A stretch of 64,000 bases of DNA from LMUY01 sp965199005 (GTDB taxonomy: Bacteria > Pseudomonadota > Alphaproteobacteria > Acetobacterales > Acetobacteraceae), in assembly GCA_965199005.1 (NCBI GenBank), contig CBDAQK010000003.1, positions 248,001 through 312,000 on the forward strand, read 5' to 3'. Each line of letters begins with the position of its first letter. The first letter of the stretch is position 1. Shown here piece by piece: positions 18,725 through 27,947 of this stretch. The notes beneath the pieces are model-generated. The model worked only from the letters and a program-made list of their open reading frames with translations. It was not told the DNA's origin and did not search any database. A program made the position numbers and the translations under genes.

Positions 18725-19180
18725 TGTTCAACCTGAATACGAAGCCATGTGCTGCCACGTGCCGCGGTGGAGAGCTACCGTAGTCGCGGGATTGTGCGAT
18801 GTCGGCCTTATCTTCACTCCCCCACGATCATTCGCCTGTGAACAGGCGTGGAATAGGACCCTGCTGTGGAGTGCATACCTGGGGGTGGACAGAGCGGGCG
18901 ATTTGACATTCTCAGCGGAAGCGGGCCGTCGGCACTCGGGTCGAGTTCTGGTTTCCAGCAATCGAAGCACGCGTCGACGCGGCCCTGAACGTCGCTGCGA
19001 ATCTTGAGTGTCTCCGACGGATCACCGAGCGGGTGTTGCTTGTTCAGGACGAGACTTCCAGGGCCCAGACCAGTAGCAGCAATTGCCAGCTTTCATAACA
19101 GCCTGTGCCGTCGACCGTTCCGAGCAATCGTGTCTCCGGCGCCTGCGTTAGACGGTCGCACGCTGCCGCAGGAGTTGCCC
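18725..19180. other. Intergenic region between divergent xfp and oxidoreductase genes
   Basis: No coding frame with family features. Both flanking genes point outward, so promoters for both must lie here. GGAG at 19171-19174 serves the oxidoreductase start. Confidence 0.5.
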
Positions 19181-20477
19181 ATGACCGACTGCACCGATCT
19201 GCTTGACCGCCGCCGCCTCTTCCGGATGGCCGGAGCGGGTGCCAGCGGCCTCCTGATTGGGAAGCAGGCGGTGGCGGAAACCTTCATCCCGCCGAGTCCG
19301 GTCGACACCGGCGGTGTCGAAAGCGGGAAGGTCCAATTTCCTGCTTGGCGCAACCCTGCTGACACGCCGTCCTCGCCACCGCCGGCTCCGCTGCCGCCCG
19401 AGCAGCGCGTCGGCTTTGCAGTGGACGGATTGGGGCGCCTGGCATTCGGGGAAATCCTGCCTGCCTTCGGGCGGTCGATGAAGGCGAAACCCGTCGCGCT
19501 CGTGTCCGGCTCCCCCGCGAAGCTGACGACTGTGGCCGCTCAGTATGGGATCAAACCCGATGCCTGCTACCGCTACGAGGATTTCGACCGCATCCGCGAC
19601 AATCCGGAAGTGAAGGTGGTCTACATCGTCCTTCCCAACGCTATGCACCGCGAGTACTGCGAACGCGCGGCGAAGGCAGGTAAGCATGTGCTGACCGAGA
19701 AGCCGATGAGCGTCACCTCCAAAGACGGCCAGGCGATGGTCGATGCCTGCAAGCAGTCCGGCGTCAAGCTGATGGTCGCCTACCGCATCCAGTACGAGCC
19801 CTACAACCGCCGTGCGATGCAATTTGTCCGCGACAGGACATACGGGCGGCTGCTTGCCTATCATGGGATCAACACGCAGACGGTCGCCGAGGACGGCTAT
19901 CTGCAATGGCGGCACAAGAAGGCGATGGCGGGCGGCGGCTCGCTGTTCGACATTGGGCTCTACTGCCTTAACACCGCACGTTTCATGACGGGTGAGGAAC
20001 CCGTCGAGATTTTCGCGACCACTTACTCGCCGCCGGGCGATCGGCGTTTCGCCGAGGTTGAGGAGACTGTCTCCTTCATGCTTCGTTTCCCTTCCAGCAC
20101 CATCGCGAACTGCTTCGCCAGCTATGGGGAGAGATGACAAGCATCAGAGAATGAACCTGGCGACGGCTGCGGTCGACATGCCCAACAGCTACCAGTATGT
20201 CGGCCAGCGCCTGATCGTGATGGCGCGCCAGGGTGACGCGACCGGCAACGACGAGCTTGTGATCGAGGCCAAGAACCAGTTCGCGACGGAGATTGACCAC
20301 ATGGCCGAGTGCGTGCTGAGCGGCCGCAAGCCCTATACGCCGGGAGAGGAAGGCATGCAGGACCATGTGCTGATGGAGGCCATTTACGAGAGCGCGCGGA
20401 CCGGGCAGCCGGTCCATCTTCCGGTGGCGCAAGGTCTCGATCGTTTCCGTGGTCCGCCCCTGGGGCAGGATGCCTGA
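19181..20477 (+). pseudogene. Exported Gfo/Idh/MocA oxidoreductase (glucose-fructose oxidoreductase-like), frameshifted
   Basis: The ATG at 19181 has GGAG upstream and opens a Tat-type signal (DRRRLFRMAGAGASGLL). The mature part has a Rossmann start (VGFAVDGLGRLAFGEILPAF) and the family signature TEKPMSVTS with the catalytic-site lysine. It continues with AYRIQYEPYN and GGGSLFDIGLYC. The frame breaks near 20126 (stop at 20137). The remainder resumes in another frame (MPNSYQYVGQRL, then EIDHMAECVLSGRKPYTPGEEG) to 20477, giving about 432 residues in total. That is typical for periplasmic glucose-fructose oxidoreductase-like enzymes with tightly bound NADP. One base change separates it from an intact gene. 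Confidence 0.8.
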
Positions 20478-20478
20478 C

Positions 20479-20922
20479 ATGGGCGTCCTGCTCGCTTTCG
20501 CCGTCATCGCCGCTGGCGTTGGGAGCGCACTCCAGTCAGGCAGCAACCAGATGCTGCAGAAAAGCCTGGCTGCGCCGCTCCTGTCCGTGTCGATTGTGTC
20601 CGCTGTCACGCTGTTGGCATCCCTGCCGCTCGCCCTGCTGGCACGGGAAAGATTGCCGCAGTGGACAATGGTCGCGCAGACCCCATGGTGGGCGTGGATG
20701 GGAGGTTTGTTCGGGCTCGGCTTCGTGCTGGCCACCGTCTTCACCTCGCCGAGGCTCGGTGCCGGCCTTTTCGTCGGGCTGGTCGTTACGGCATCGGTCG
20801 TTACTTCGCTGGTCCTCGACCATTTCGGTTGGATGGGGTTCAGCACCCATCCAGCTGGGCTTGGCAGGGTCGGCGGCGGGCTGTTGATGATCGTCGGCGT
20901 GGCCCTAATTGCCGCCTTCTAG
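20479..20922 (+). CDS. DUF606 (YdcZ-type) DMT-superfamily membrane protein
   Basis: A small inner-membrane protein of 147 residues with about five hydrophobic helices and the DUF606 features: a Gln/Asn-rich first helix (GSALQSGSNQMLQ), PWWAWMGGLFG after the second, and a GLFVGLVVTASVVTSLVLDHFGW helix. The start is one base after the previous stop; an ATG at 20470 is possible. These half-size transporters often work as homo- or heterodimers. The substrate is unknown. Confidence 0.78.
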   Translation: MGVLLAFAVIAAGVGSALQSGSNQMLQKSLAAPLLSVSIVSAVTLLASLPLALLARERLPQWTMVAQTPWWAWMGGLFGLGFVLATVFTSPRLGAGLFVGLVVTASVVTSLVLDHFGWMGFSTHPAGLGRVGGGLLMIVGVALIAAF

Positions 20923-21024
20923 CGCCAGCATGAGGCTTCGGCGGGCACCGATGTAGCCGAGATCGTCCAGCACGTTCGATACCAGCATCTCGTCTATGCG
21001 GCGGGGCGAAGTACAAACCCTTTT

Positions 21025-22041
21025 TTAGCAGGCGGACGGGCTCAAATCAGCAATCTGCTCGATCACTGCTGCAACACGATGCGGATCGGCGTGGTGGATC
21101 ATGTGCCCTGCACTCTCGAAGATATCGAGAATGCTTCCTGGTAGCTCTGCATGCAGCCGTTCAGGCTGATGGTTCACCCAGACGATCTTGTCACCTCGCC
21201 CAGCCATAATGGCGACCGGCATTGTCAGCTCGCGATGGCGACCCTGGAGCTTCGCAGCCGCCGGCACCATCATCGCAGCGTCCGCCGATGTCGCCCGGAT
21301 TTGGGATGGCCGCAGCGTCATTGAGAGCGGAAGGTCGGAAGCATATTGAGCGGGCACGGGGGACGGAGAGAAGAGCCCTTTAAGCATCAGCGGGCTTGTG
21401 AGCCACCCGAACATTGGTGCGAGGGTGTATCGCAGGATGTCGCCGAAAACAGGTATCGCCGAAAACGAGGCCAGCAGAACGTCAGGCCGCAGGCTCGGGT
21501 AGTAGTAGCCTGATAGCAGCACGAGTCCTCCGGTCTGGTCCGGGTGATCCAGCGCAAAGGTGAGGGCAACCAGTCCACCTAGCGAGTGCCCGACCACCGT
21601 TGGGCGCTCGATGCCGAGCTGGCGAAGTGCCGCGGCGATGAGGTCGGCCTGAGCCTGCGGCGTCCAAACGCGCGTTCTCGGACGTTCGCTGTAACCAAAG
21701 CCGGGACGGTCAAAGGCGATGACCCTGTGGTTGCGGGCGACCAGATCGAGCAGGCCGCTGACCCGGTAATCCTCGGCCATCACCTGGTTCCCGTGCAGGA
21801 GGACCACCACAGGTCCGGAGCCCTGCTCGAGATAATGCAGGCGAACCCCGTCCACCGTGAGGAACTTTCCGGTTGCGGGATTGCGTCGTTCGGTCCGGCG
21901 CGCCACGGCGCCATTCAAAATTGCAATCAGCCCGGCACCTACTACTGTGCCTAACAGGAGAGCCCCTACGGCGACCCCTTGGCTGCTTTTTGCTCGAACC
22001 CTGACTTTGAACATAGCCGCACCGCCATTCACCGCATTCAT
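21025..22041 (-). CDS. Membrane-anchored alpha/beta hydrolase
   Basis: An N-terminal membrane helix (about residues 22-45) precedes an alpha/beta hydrolase of 290 residues. The catalytic serine is in VVGHSLGGL, the acid is in AGRGDKIV, and the histidine is in ESAGHMIHH. The oxyanion segment is LLHGN. The true start may be the ATG at 22014. It is divergent from the Mn-catalase gene, with a 130-base gap that must hold both promoters. The substrate is unknown; it may be an esterase or epoxide-hydrolase type. Confidence 0.82.
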   Translation of the reverse strand: MNAVNGGAAMFKVRVRAKSSQGVAVGALLLGTVVGAGLIAILNGAVARRTERRNPATGKFLTVDGVRLHYLEQGSGPVVVLLHGNQVMAEDYRVSGLLDLVARNHRVIAFDRPGFGYSERPRTRVWTPQAQADLIAAALRQLGIERPTVVGHSLGGLVALTFALDHPDQTGGLVLLSGYYYPSLRPDVLLASFSAIPVFGDILRYTLAPMFGWLTSPLMLKGLFSPSPVPAQYASDLPLSMTLRPSQIRATSADAAMMVPAAAKLQGRHRELTMPVAIMAGRGDKIVWVNHQPERLHAELPGSILDIFESAGHMIHHADPHRVAAVIEQIADLSPSAC

Positions 22042-22172
22042 TCAGCCGCAACGCCAGGTGGTGCCCGAAGATGCTTCCTACTCTTCGTGATGGAAGGTTC
22101 CGCAACTCACCGTGATGGACATCGTAAAGCGGACCGCGATGCTTCCGCCGCTTTCACAAGGAGATGCCGGCC

Positions 22173-23087
22173 ATGTTCATGCGCATAGACAAACTCCAGG
22201 CTGAACTTCCCGAGCCCAAAAAGCCGGATCCAAACGCGGCAGCCGCCCTACAGGAACTGCTCGGGGGTAAATACGGCGAGATGTCGACCCTGGGCAATTA
22301 CATGTTCCAGAGCTTCAACTTCCGTAACAAGACGAAGCTCAGGCCATTTTATAGCTTGGTCTCGGCTATTTTCGCTGAAGAACTTGGCCATGTGGAGTTG
22401 GTTAGCACAGGCATCGCCATGTTGAACAACGGGCCTGGAGATCCCACGCCGAATGTAGATGTCTCCAAAGCACCCTTCAATGCAATGCAAGACACTGCGT
22501 TACCAGGTGCTTTCCTATCGAATGGCGGCGGTGCCACTCCCGTAAACAGTAATGGCCTGTCGTGGAATGTCGACATGGTCACCACCACGGGCAACGTCAT
22601 TATTGATCTGTTGCATAATTTCCATCTCGAGTGTGGCGCGCGTATCCACAAACTGCGCGTCTACGAGACCATGAAGGAACCGACGGGTCGTGAGGTCTGC
22701 GGCTACCTCCTGGTCCGCGGCTCGGTCCATGCGCACGCCTATGCACTTGCTTTGAAGAAAATGACGGGTGTGGAAATCGAGAAGATGCTCCCCACACCAA
22801 ACATAAACCTAGACAAGATCCCGGAATGCCAGAAATACCTGGCCGAGGGCAGCCATCGCCGCTTGTACAAGTTCAGCCCAAGCGACTACAGTGAAGCGGC
22901 GGGTATTTGGGGCAACGGCGAAATGGCTTTGCCTGGCGACCCGCCGGGCGAACTTGAGGTTGTGGACGGGCATCCTGAAGGTGGTAAAATACCTGAGCTC
23001 CTCGGCAACTATGGAGCCTTCGCTCCAAACTATGCGCCGGAAGAAATGTTTGATATTGCAAGCAAACTCTACAATAAGTCGCGGTAA
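22173..23087 (+). CDS. Manganese catalase
   Basis: A non-heme catalase that dismutates hydrogen peroxide at a di-manganese centre in a ferritin-like bundle. The metal-ligand helices are visible (GKYGEMSTLGNYMFQ, IFAEELGHVELV, FHLECGARIHK, and VRGSVHAHAYALAL). I start at the ATG at 22173, because AAGGAG ends nine bases before it; the ATG at 22164 directly abuts that site. At 304 residues it is full length. It belongs to a neighbourhood rich in stress-type genes. Confidence 0.92.
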   Translation: MFMRIDKLQAELPEPKKPDPNAAAALQELLGGKYGEMSTLGNYMFQSFNFRNKTKLRPFYSLVSAIFAEELGHVELVSTGIAMLNNGPGDPTPNVDVSKAPFNAMQDTALPGAFLSNGGGATPVNSNGLSWNVDMVTTTGNVIIDLLHNFHLECGARIHKLRVYETMKEPTGREVCGYLLVRGSVHAHAYALALKKMTGVEIEKMLPTPNINLDKIPECQKYLAEGSHRRLYKFSPSDYSEAAGIWGNGEMALPGDPPGELEVVDGHPEGGKIPELLGNYGAFAPNYAPEEMFDIASKLYNKSR

Positions 23088-23138
23088 CATACGTACTGGG
23101 TGCTATAATGGCACCCAGTATACTCTTTCTCTTTGCAA

Positions 23139-24215
23139 TTACGACGATGACATCGACATCTTCAATCCGTTTTGCAGGAGAAAGCGGATGGTGGTCCGAA
23201 TGCCCGTCAACTGAGTGTGTGTGAGGAACGCCAGCGGCGTTGCACCATTGAAGGGCTTTTCCTTGATGGAGTGGTGGATCCATTCATGTGGCTCGAGCCT
23301 TAACGGCACGAGAGCATTGTCGATCTCCTGTAACCCCCAGAATGCCTCGCTCTCCTCCGCAGAAAGCTTGAAACGAGGCCGTGTCCCCTTCTTTGTCAGG
23401 CCGCCTAGGTGCCCGATCAGCTGGAGCGCCTCTGTGTCGGCCACTTCCCACCGATCCATCAATAACCAGAAGGATGTCGATGCAACGCTGTTAGGGCCAG
23501 CACGGAGGGTGATAGTGAAACGCCCCTCCACCTGGCGTGGCTTGCTGGGAGGGGGCGCTTCAACGGGTTGAGGAGGTCGCGACACCGTGGTCGATGCCAC
23601 AATTGGGCGGAGTGGCCGATCTAGCCTGGGTTTTTTTCCCTTACCCCTAGAAGCCGAAACCGTTCTTACCGGCCGGGCGTCACTTGGGTGGGGTAGAGCA
23701 GTGCGCCGAGGAGACACCGGCTCAGGCGGCTTGCCTATCTGGGGAGGAACCTCCTGCCTGATGGGTGCAATGCTGCCTGCGGGTCCGTTCCCCAACAAGT
23801 CAGTCTCAAAGCGTGCAGCTAAATCCTTGAGCAATGCCCTGGCCAAGAGGATGCCCTCCCGCAGTGAGGCGCGATCAGGTGGCGACGGAGCGCCACCATC
23901 CCTGGTAGGCAAGCGGGGCGGCTCCAGAGCCAAGCGTTGCCTGAGCGTCGCGAGTGGAACCTTGAGCGGATTCAGATCCGGAATTGGAGCCAGGGCGCCA
24001 ACGTTTGGACTGGGATGCCACCCGACTTCCGTCGCAACCACGGCATCGATTAGGCGCGTTACCGCCTGTCCTGCCAGAGCGGGGGCGTTACTCGGATCGC
24101 GACCAGCTTCCAAAACCGCGGCATCTCTCAAATCCACGTCCGCCAGGCGAAGCAGGGTCGCCACTGCCAGGTTTGCCGGGGTGGACTCGTCTGGTGCTTC
24201 CTTGCGCCTGCTCAT
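23139..24215 (-). CDS. Hypothetical protein with a C-terminal MbcA/ParS/Xre-type antitoxin-like domain
   Basis: The 358-residue protein has three zones. Residues 1-130 are helical (DLRDAAVLEAG, then ALAGQAVTRLIDAVV). Residues 130-235 are a Pro/Arg-rich linker. The last 110 resemble the toxin-binding domain of MbcA/ParS/Xre antitoxins, with FWLLMDRWEVADTEALQLIG and then WIHHSIKEKPFNGATPLAFL. No RES-type toxin gene lies beside it. The N-terminal part is unknown to me. The antitoxin-like reading is by pattern only. Confidence 0.5.
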   Translation of the reverse strand: MSRRKEAPDESTPANLAVATLLRLADVDLRDAAVLEAGRDPSNAPALAGQAVTRLIDAVVATEVGWHPSPNVGALAPIPDLNPLKVPLATLRQRLALEPPRLPTRDGGAPSPPDRASLREGILLARALLKDLAARFETDLLGNGPAGSIAPIRQEVPPQIGKPPEPVSPRRTALPHPSDARPVRTVSASRGKGKKPRLDRPLRPIVASTTVSRPPQPVEAPPPSKPRQVEGRFTITLRAGPNSVASTSFWLLMDRWEVADTEALQLIGHLGGLTKKGTRPRFKLSAEESEAFWGLQEIDNALVPLRLEPHEWIHHSIKEKPFNGATPLAFLTHTQLTGIRTTIRFLLQNGLKMSMSSS

Positions 24216-24325
24216 CTGAGGCGAGAGAACGGATTGTGATACCTGCTACCCGGACGAATCCGGGCAGTGGGGCGTAGGTTGTTGGTTTGGAGCTGAGTCG
24301 CCATCTGCTGGAAAAGGAGAAAGGG

Positions 24326-24535
24326 ATGCCGACTGCGACAAAACAGATGCCCGTCTTGCTGTGGCATTATAGCTGTCCTGAATGCGGCGTTGGCGACGGT
24401 GAAACGGGCTATCACGCCCAAACCCACGTGATCTACTGCGAGATTTGCCTTGAGGACGGCCAGCATGTGCGACTTCAGCGTTGGCAGGTCGATCATGAGG
24501 CAGGTGCGCTTCCGGCTAGCTCGCGCCAGGACTGA
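24326..24535 (+). CDS. Small zinc-ribbon protein
   Basis: A 69-residue protein from the ATG at 24326, preceded by AAGGAG at six bases. Two CxxC knuckles (SCPECG and YCEICLED) separated by 20 residues make a probable single zinc-binding ribbon. No enzymatic motif. It could be a DNA- or protein-binding accessory factor. Unknown role. Confidence 0.65.
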   Translation: MPTATKQMPVLLWHYSCPECGVGDGETGYHAQTHVIYCEICLEDGQHVRLQRWQVDHEAGALPASSRQD

Positions 24536-24848
24536 CGGCACCCTCTATCATCCCAAGTTGGCTTTTGGCGACACCTTAGGCTTGGCAGGCAGCTCCTTCG
24601 GGGCGGGAGCCTTGCCCGTTTTGGGATTGATGAGGTTGAAATTGAGCGAACCTCGATCATGATTGGCGCTGTAGAAATCAATGGGACAAGAACCAGCGCC
24701 AGCCGGAGGTGTTCACGCCGGATCGGACGTTGGGCCATCTTCTTCTCCATCTGGCGCAAGCCCCCGGACATGCGCGCATGAGCCAAGGCATGAGTTGAGG
24801 AAAAGCAGTAGAGCGCTGGCTCGGAGTTCGCCAGCCCAATGAGGATTC

Positions 24849-25181
24849 ATGTGTTATCCAATTACACCGGACGGGAGATACTTCGTCGTGAGAGGCAGAC
24901 TGTGGCGCTGCTCCAACCCAAACCTGGACGACGAGGAGAAGAGCATGCTCACGCGCGAGCTGATGGCAGCGCGTCGGGCAAAATTCGCTGCAATCCGGGT
25001 GTCCGATGCGACCGCACGCGAAGCGGCGCGCCTCCGGGTGGACACGGCAAAGGTGGCCCTCGGGGAGCGAGGCCAAGTGTGGTGGACGGATGGGGCCGCC
25101 GATCTCAACCGGCACATGGTGCGAACGACATCGTATTCGTCCTGGTTTGAGAGCCTGATTATCCCGGCGTTGGATGACTAA
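24849..25181 (+). CDS. Conserved hypothetical protein (110 aa)
   Basis: I recognise this as a protein type common in alphaproteobacteria, though without a known function. It starts with ITPDGRYFVVRGRLWRCSNPNL, carries a basic helix (ELMAARRAKFAAIR), then VALGERGQVWWTDGAADLN near the end. It is charged, soluble and shows no membrane segment. It sits upstream of the deaminase in the same direction. Confidence 0.7.
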   Translation: MCYPITPDGRYFVVRGRLWRCSNPNLDDEEKSMLTRELMAARRAKFAAIRVSDATAREAARLRVDTAKVALGERGQVWWTDGAADLNRHMVRTTSYSSWFESLIIPALDD

Positions 25182-25280
25182 CTTATCAAAAGCAACTTTG
25201 AGTTCTAATCGATATGGGTTGGGAGTGGCGCTCATCATCGGCAGTGGCGGAAATCCATTCAAGCCTGTAATCGAGCGCCT

Positions 25281-25766
25281 ATGGATGATGAAACATACAT
25301 GCGGCGCGCTATTGAACTTGCTCATAAGGGCGGCAGCGCACCCGGCGGTAGCAATATCGGCTGTGTCATCGTCTTGGCCGGCAAGATAATCGGTGAAGCC
25401 CATAACGAGGTGGAGGCAAGGCATGATCCTACCGCACACGCCGAGATTGTCGCGATGCGGCGGGCCGGTCAGCGTCTGGAGAAACACGAGCTTCGGGACG
25501 CCACGCTTTACACGACCCTGCAACCCTGCGGGATGTGCAGCATGGCGTCGATTTGGGCAAAGCTCGCTCGCATCGTCTACGGGGCGGAGCGCCGCCAAGT
25601 CCATGATATGTATTTCGAAGACCGTCATATGAACGTCGACGATTTTATCGCCGATGCGTTCAAGAGCGACATTACATTGCTCGGCGGCGTACTTGGTGAT
25701 GACTGCGCGGCTCTCTATGTTGGCCCCGATCAGGACGTGCCGGAGGCAGAACGGGTCAACACCTGA
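25281..25766 (+). CDS. Nucleoside/nucleobase deaminase (guanine deaminase-like)
   Basis: A zinc-dependent deaminase of the cytidine-deaminase superfamily. The zinc site is complete: HAEIVAMR supplies His and the proton-shuttling Glu, and LQPCGMCSMA supplies the two cysteines. At 161 residues it matches the guanine deaminase (GuaD) and tRNA-adenosine deaminase subgroup. The C-terminal segment (VHDMYFEDRHMNVDDF) favours the free-nucleobase branch. It is probably cytosolic purine salvage; the substrate is not certain. Confidence 0.85.
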   Translation: MDDETYMRRAIELAHKGGSAPGGSNIGCVIVLAGKIIGEAHNEVEARHDPTAHAEIVAMRRAGQRLEKHELRDATLYTTLQPCGMCSMASIWAKLARIVYGAERRQVHDMYFEDRHMNVDDFIADAFKSDITLLGGVLGDDCAALYVGPDQDVPEAERVNT

Positions 25767-25973
25767 CGGAGGTTTCAAGGCAGGACAAGGCTCTCACTTT
25801 CCCTTCACCTAAGGGACAGGAGTAGACTTTGAGATTGCTCGACGGTGAGGCACCCGCCCACAGGCTGGGGCGGATCACCTGGAGGCCAAGTCTAGCAAGC
25901 TGCCAGATCCTTGTCGCTGCCTCAGAACTTCTTTGGCTTTCGCGGTTTTATGGTTCCAATTAGTGAGATCCCA
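25767..25973. other. Intergenic
   Basis: About 200 bases without a coding signal between the deaminase and TspO genes. It presumably holds the tspO promoter. Confidence 0.4.
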
Positions 25974-26453
25974 ATGCAAAAGTCCAAGGCTGTCGCACTC
26001 GCCACCGCTGCAGTCGTCTCGGCTCAGTTCGCCGGCGGACGATATGGTCCGTCGCCGAACCATCCCCGCACCGCGGCTTGGTACGCCTCGCTCCGTAAAC
26101 CATCCTTTACGCCTCCAGGATCGATATTTGCGGTAGCATGGACTGGGCTCGATGCGTTGCTTGGATACTCAGGCTATCGGTTGCTCACGGCAGCGCCGTC
26201 GCCACGGCGCACCGCTGCAGTAGGATTATGGGCGCTCAACCTGCTTGGCGTTGCGGGGTTCTCATGGGTGCTATTTGGTCGCAAGCGCCTTGATGAAGCG
26301 CTGGGAGTCACAGCTGGCATGGTATTGAGTTCGGCCGCAGCTGTCGGCACTGCCGCCGCTGTCGATCGCCGGGCCGCAGCAGCCGATCTCCCGCTGCTGG
26401 CATGGGTAATATTTGCAGCCGTCTTGCAAGAGGAAGTCTGGCGGAAGAATTGA
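25974..26453 (+). CDS. TspO/MBR-family tryptophan-rich sensory protein
   Basis: A five-helix membrane protein of 159 residues. The family signature is visible: WYASLRKPSFTPPG, then VAWTGLDALLGYSGYRL, then LWALNLLGVAGFSW. TspO proteins bind porphyrins and are linked to oxidative or light stress in alphaproteobacteria. The ATG at 25974 follows a GAGAT stretch; the 21 upstream in-frame codons lack family similarity. Several usual tryptophans are replaced, and the N-terminus is longer than typical. Confidence 0.8.
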   Translation: MQKSKAVALATAAVVSAQFAGGRYGPSPNHPRTAAWYASLRKPSFTPPGSIFAVAWTGLDALLGYSGYRLLTAAPSPRRTAAVGLWALNLLGVAGFSWVLFGRKRLDEALGVTAGMVLSSAAAVGTAAAVDRRAAAADLPLLAWVIFAAVLQEEVWRKN

Positions 26454-26752
26454 CGCAGCCCATTTCTAAACGGTTTTGGGGCTAATCGCGATTTTACCAA
26501 GACGGCTGAACTTCTAGGAATCGCTGCTTTCAGGCCGGAAAGAATTACTTGTGCGGTTTAAGAATTGGTCAGTTGCTTGGAGGGAAGCATGGCACCCTCA
26601 TCAGTTAGAGAATGAGCAGGTTCCCACGTGTGATGCCGATGGCTTCGGCGAAGGTGAAGGCCGAGCTGGCCCGACCTGCCCCACCATAAGTAGCTCCGCA
26701 GGACTCCTCACCAAAATGAGAGCTGCAGCCGTCCAGCGCTTGGCGCCATAGG
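26454..26752. other. Intergenic
   Basis: Roughly 300 bases, lower GC at the left end, with no supported gene. Confidence 0.4.
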
Positions 26753-27829
26753 GTGTCGGAATTTCTTCTCGGGTTGGATACCGAGCCGATGGAAGCCAAG
26801 GTTGTTGATGCGCTGCCTGACGGGCCGGAGTGGCAGTTTGAGCCGAAATGGGATGGACTCCGCTGCGTTGCCTACAAGGCCGGGAGCGAGGTCGACCTGC
26901 GGGCGAAATCCGGCAAGCCGCTGGGGCGCTACTTCCCCGAGATGATCGATGCATTGGCGCAAGCCCGCGTGGACGATTTCGTCGTAGATGGCGAACTCAT
27001 GGTCCCGCGGGGCGACACCCTGTCATTTGGAGCACTGCAGGACCGGGTGCACCCCGCCCCCAGTCGCGTTCGCAAGCTCGCAGTGGAAACACCGGCGCTG
27101 CTGGTGCTGTTCGATTGTCTGGCTGATGCCCAGAGTGGCTCCTTGCTGGATGCCGTTTTGACGGAGCGCCGCGTAGCGCTTCATCGTTTGATGGCCGGCT
27201 TCACGCGGGTGGACCGAGTCCGCCTGTCCCCGTTCACGACAGATGGGGCGGAGGCAGGTCGGTGGCTGGAGCGGGCGCACGGCGCCCTTGACGGGGTCAT
27301 CGCCAAGCGGGTGGATACGGCTTACACGCCAGGCAAGCGTGACATGTTGAAGGTCAAGACGCACCGCACCGCCGACTGCGTCGTAGGCGGGTTCCGCTAC
27401 GGCAAGGACACGCGTCAGGTCGGCTCGCTGCTACTGGGCTTGTACGATGCAGAGGGTCGGCTGGATCATATCGGATTTACTTCAGCCATCAGCAACCACG
27501 AGCGCCCGGCGCTGACCAAACGGCTTGAGGCATTGCAGGGCGGGCTTGGCTTTACGGGGAACGCTCCCGGAGGACCAAGCCGCTGGGCGACGGAACAGTC
27601 CGCAGCCTGGCAAAAGTTGCGTCCGGAACTGGTAGTGGAAGTTAGCTACGATCAAGTCACCGATGGCAGGTTTCGGCACGGTACGATGCTTTTGCGTTGG
27701 CGGCCGGACAAGGCACCGTGGCAATGCACTCGGGAGCAGATCGGCGAGAGCCTGCGACCTGGGAAGCTCGTCAGGCAATCCTGTAAGCGCCAAGTGCTGC
27801 GTGCCCCTGGCCGAAGTCGCAGCTTGTGA
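26753..27829 (+). CDS. ATP-dependent DNA ligase (LigC type)
   Basis: A stand-alone ATP-dependent ligase of 358 residues, the LigC class often found near stress and non-homologous-end-joining genes. The adenylation lysine is in FEPKWDGLRC (motif I). Motif III is FVVDGELMV, and motif V is KTHRTADCVVGGFRYG. The OB-fold part ends with PWQCTREQIG. The start codon is GTG. No polymerase or Ku gene is nearby, so a repair role alongside the chromosomal NAD-dependent ligase is inferred. It converges on the YciE gene, with terminator-like hairpins between. Confidence 0.9.
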   Translation: MSEFLLGLDTEPMEAKVVDALPDGPEWQFEPKWDGLRCVAYKAGSEVDLRAKSGKPLGRYFPEMIDALAQARVDDFVVDGELMVPRGDTLSFGALQDRVHPAPSRVRKLAVETPALLVLFDCLADAQSGSLLDAVLTERRVALHRLMAGFTRVDRVRLSPFTTDGAEAGRWLERAHGALDGVIAKRVDTAYTPGKRDMLKVKTHRTADCVVGGFRYGKDTRQVGSLLLGLYDAEGRLDHIGFTSAISNHERPALTKRLEALQGGLGFTGNAPGGPSRWATEQSAAWQKLRPELVVEVSYDQVTDGRFRHGTMLLRWRPDKAPWQCTREQIGESLRPGKLVRQSCKRQVLRAPGRSRSL

Positions 27830-27850
27830 CATCAGGGAGGAATTGGCGGA

Positions 27851-27913
27851 GGACCATAGTGTCATGGTCCGTAGACGGTCAACAAGGTGGCCGAGGACTA
27901 TAGAGTCCTCGGC
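27851..27913. terminator. Two hairpins between convergent genes
   Basis: GGACCAT/ATGGTCC (27851-27870) is followed by a 10-bp perfect stem (27890-27899 with 27904-27913, loop ATAG). Placed between the stops of the ligase and YciE-type genes, they probably act as a bidirectional terminator. T-runs are weak. Confidence 0.6.
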
Positions 27914-27947
27914 TTAGCACTACTGTAGTTCGAAGATACCAGTTTTC

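Noticed and set aside
20905..21010. 35-codon minus-strand frame ending in LDDLGYIGARRSLMLALEGG
   Set aside because: Looks protein-like but is very short, has no ribosome site and matches no family I know.
24548..24712. 54-codon minus-strand frame (IDFYSANHDRGSLNFNL, Lys/Pro-rich tail)
   Set aside because: The amino-acid pattern looks coding, but there is no start codon after the upstream stop.
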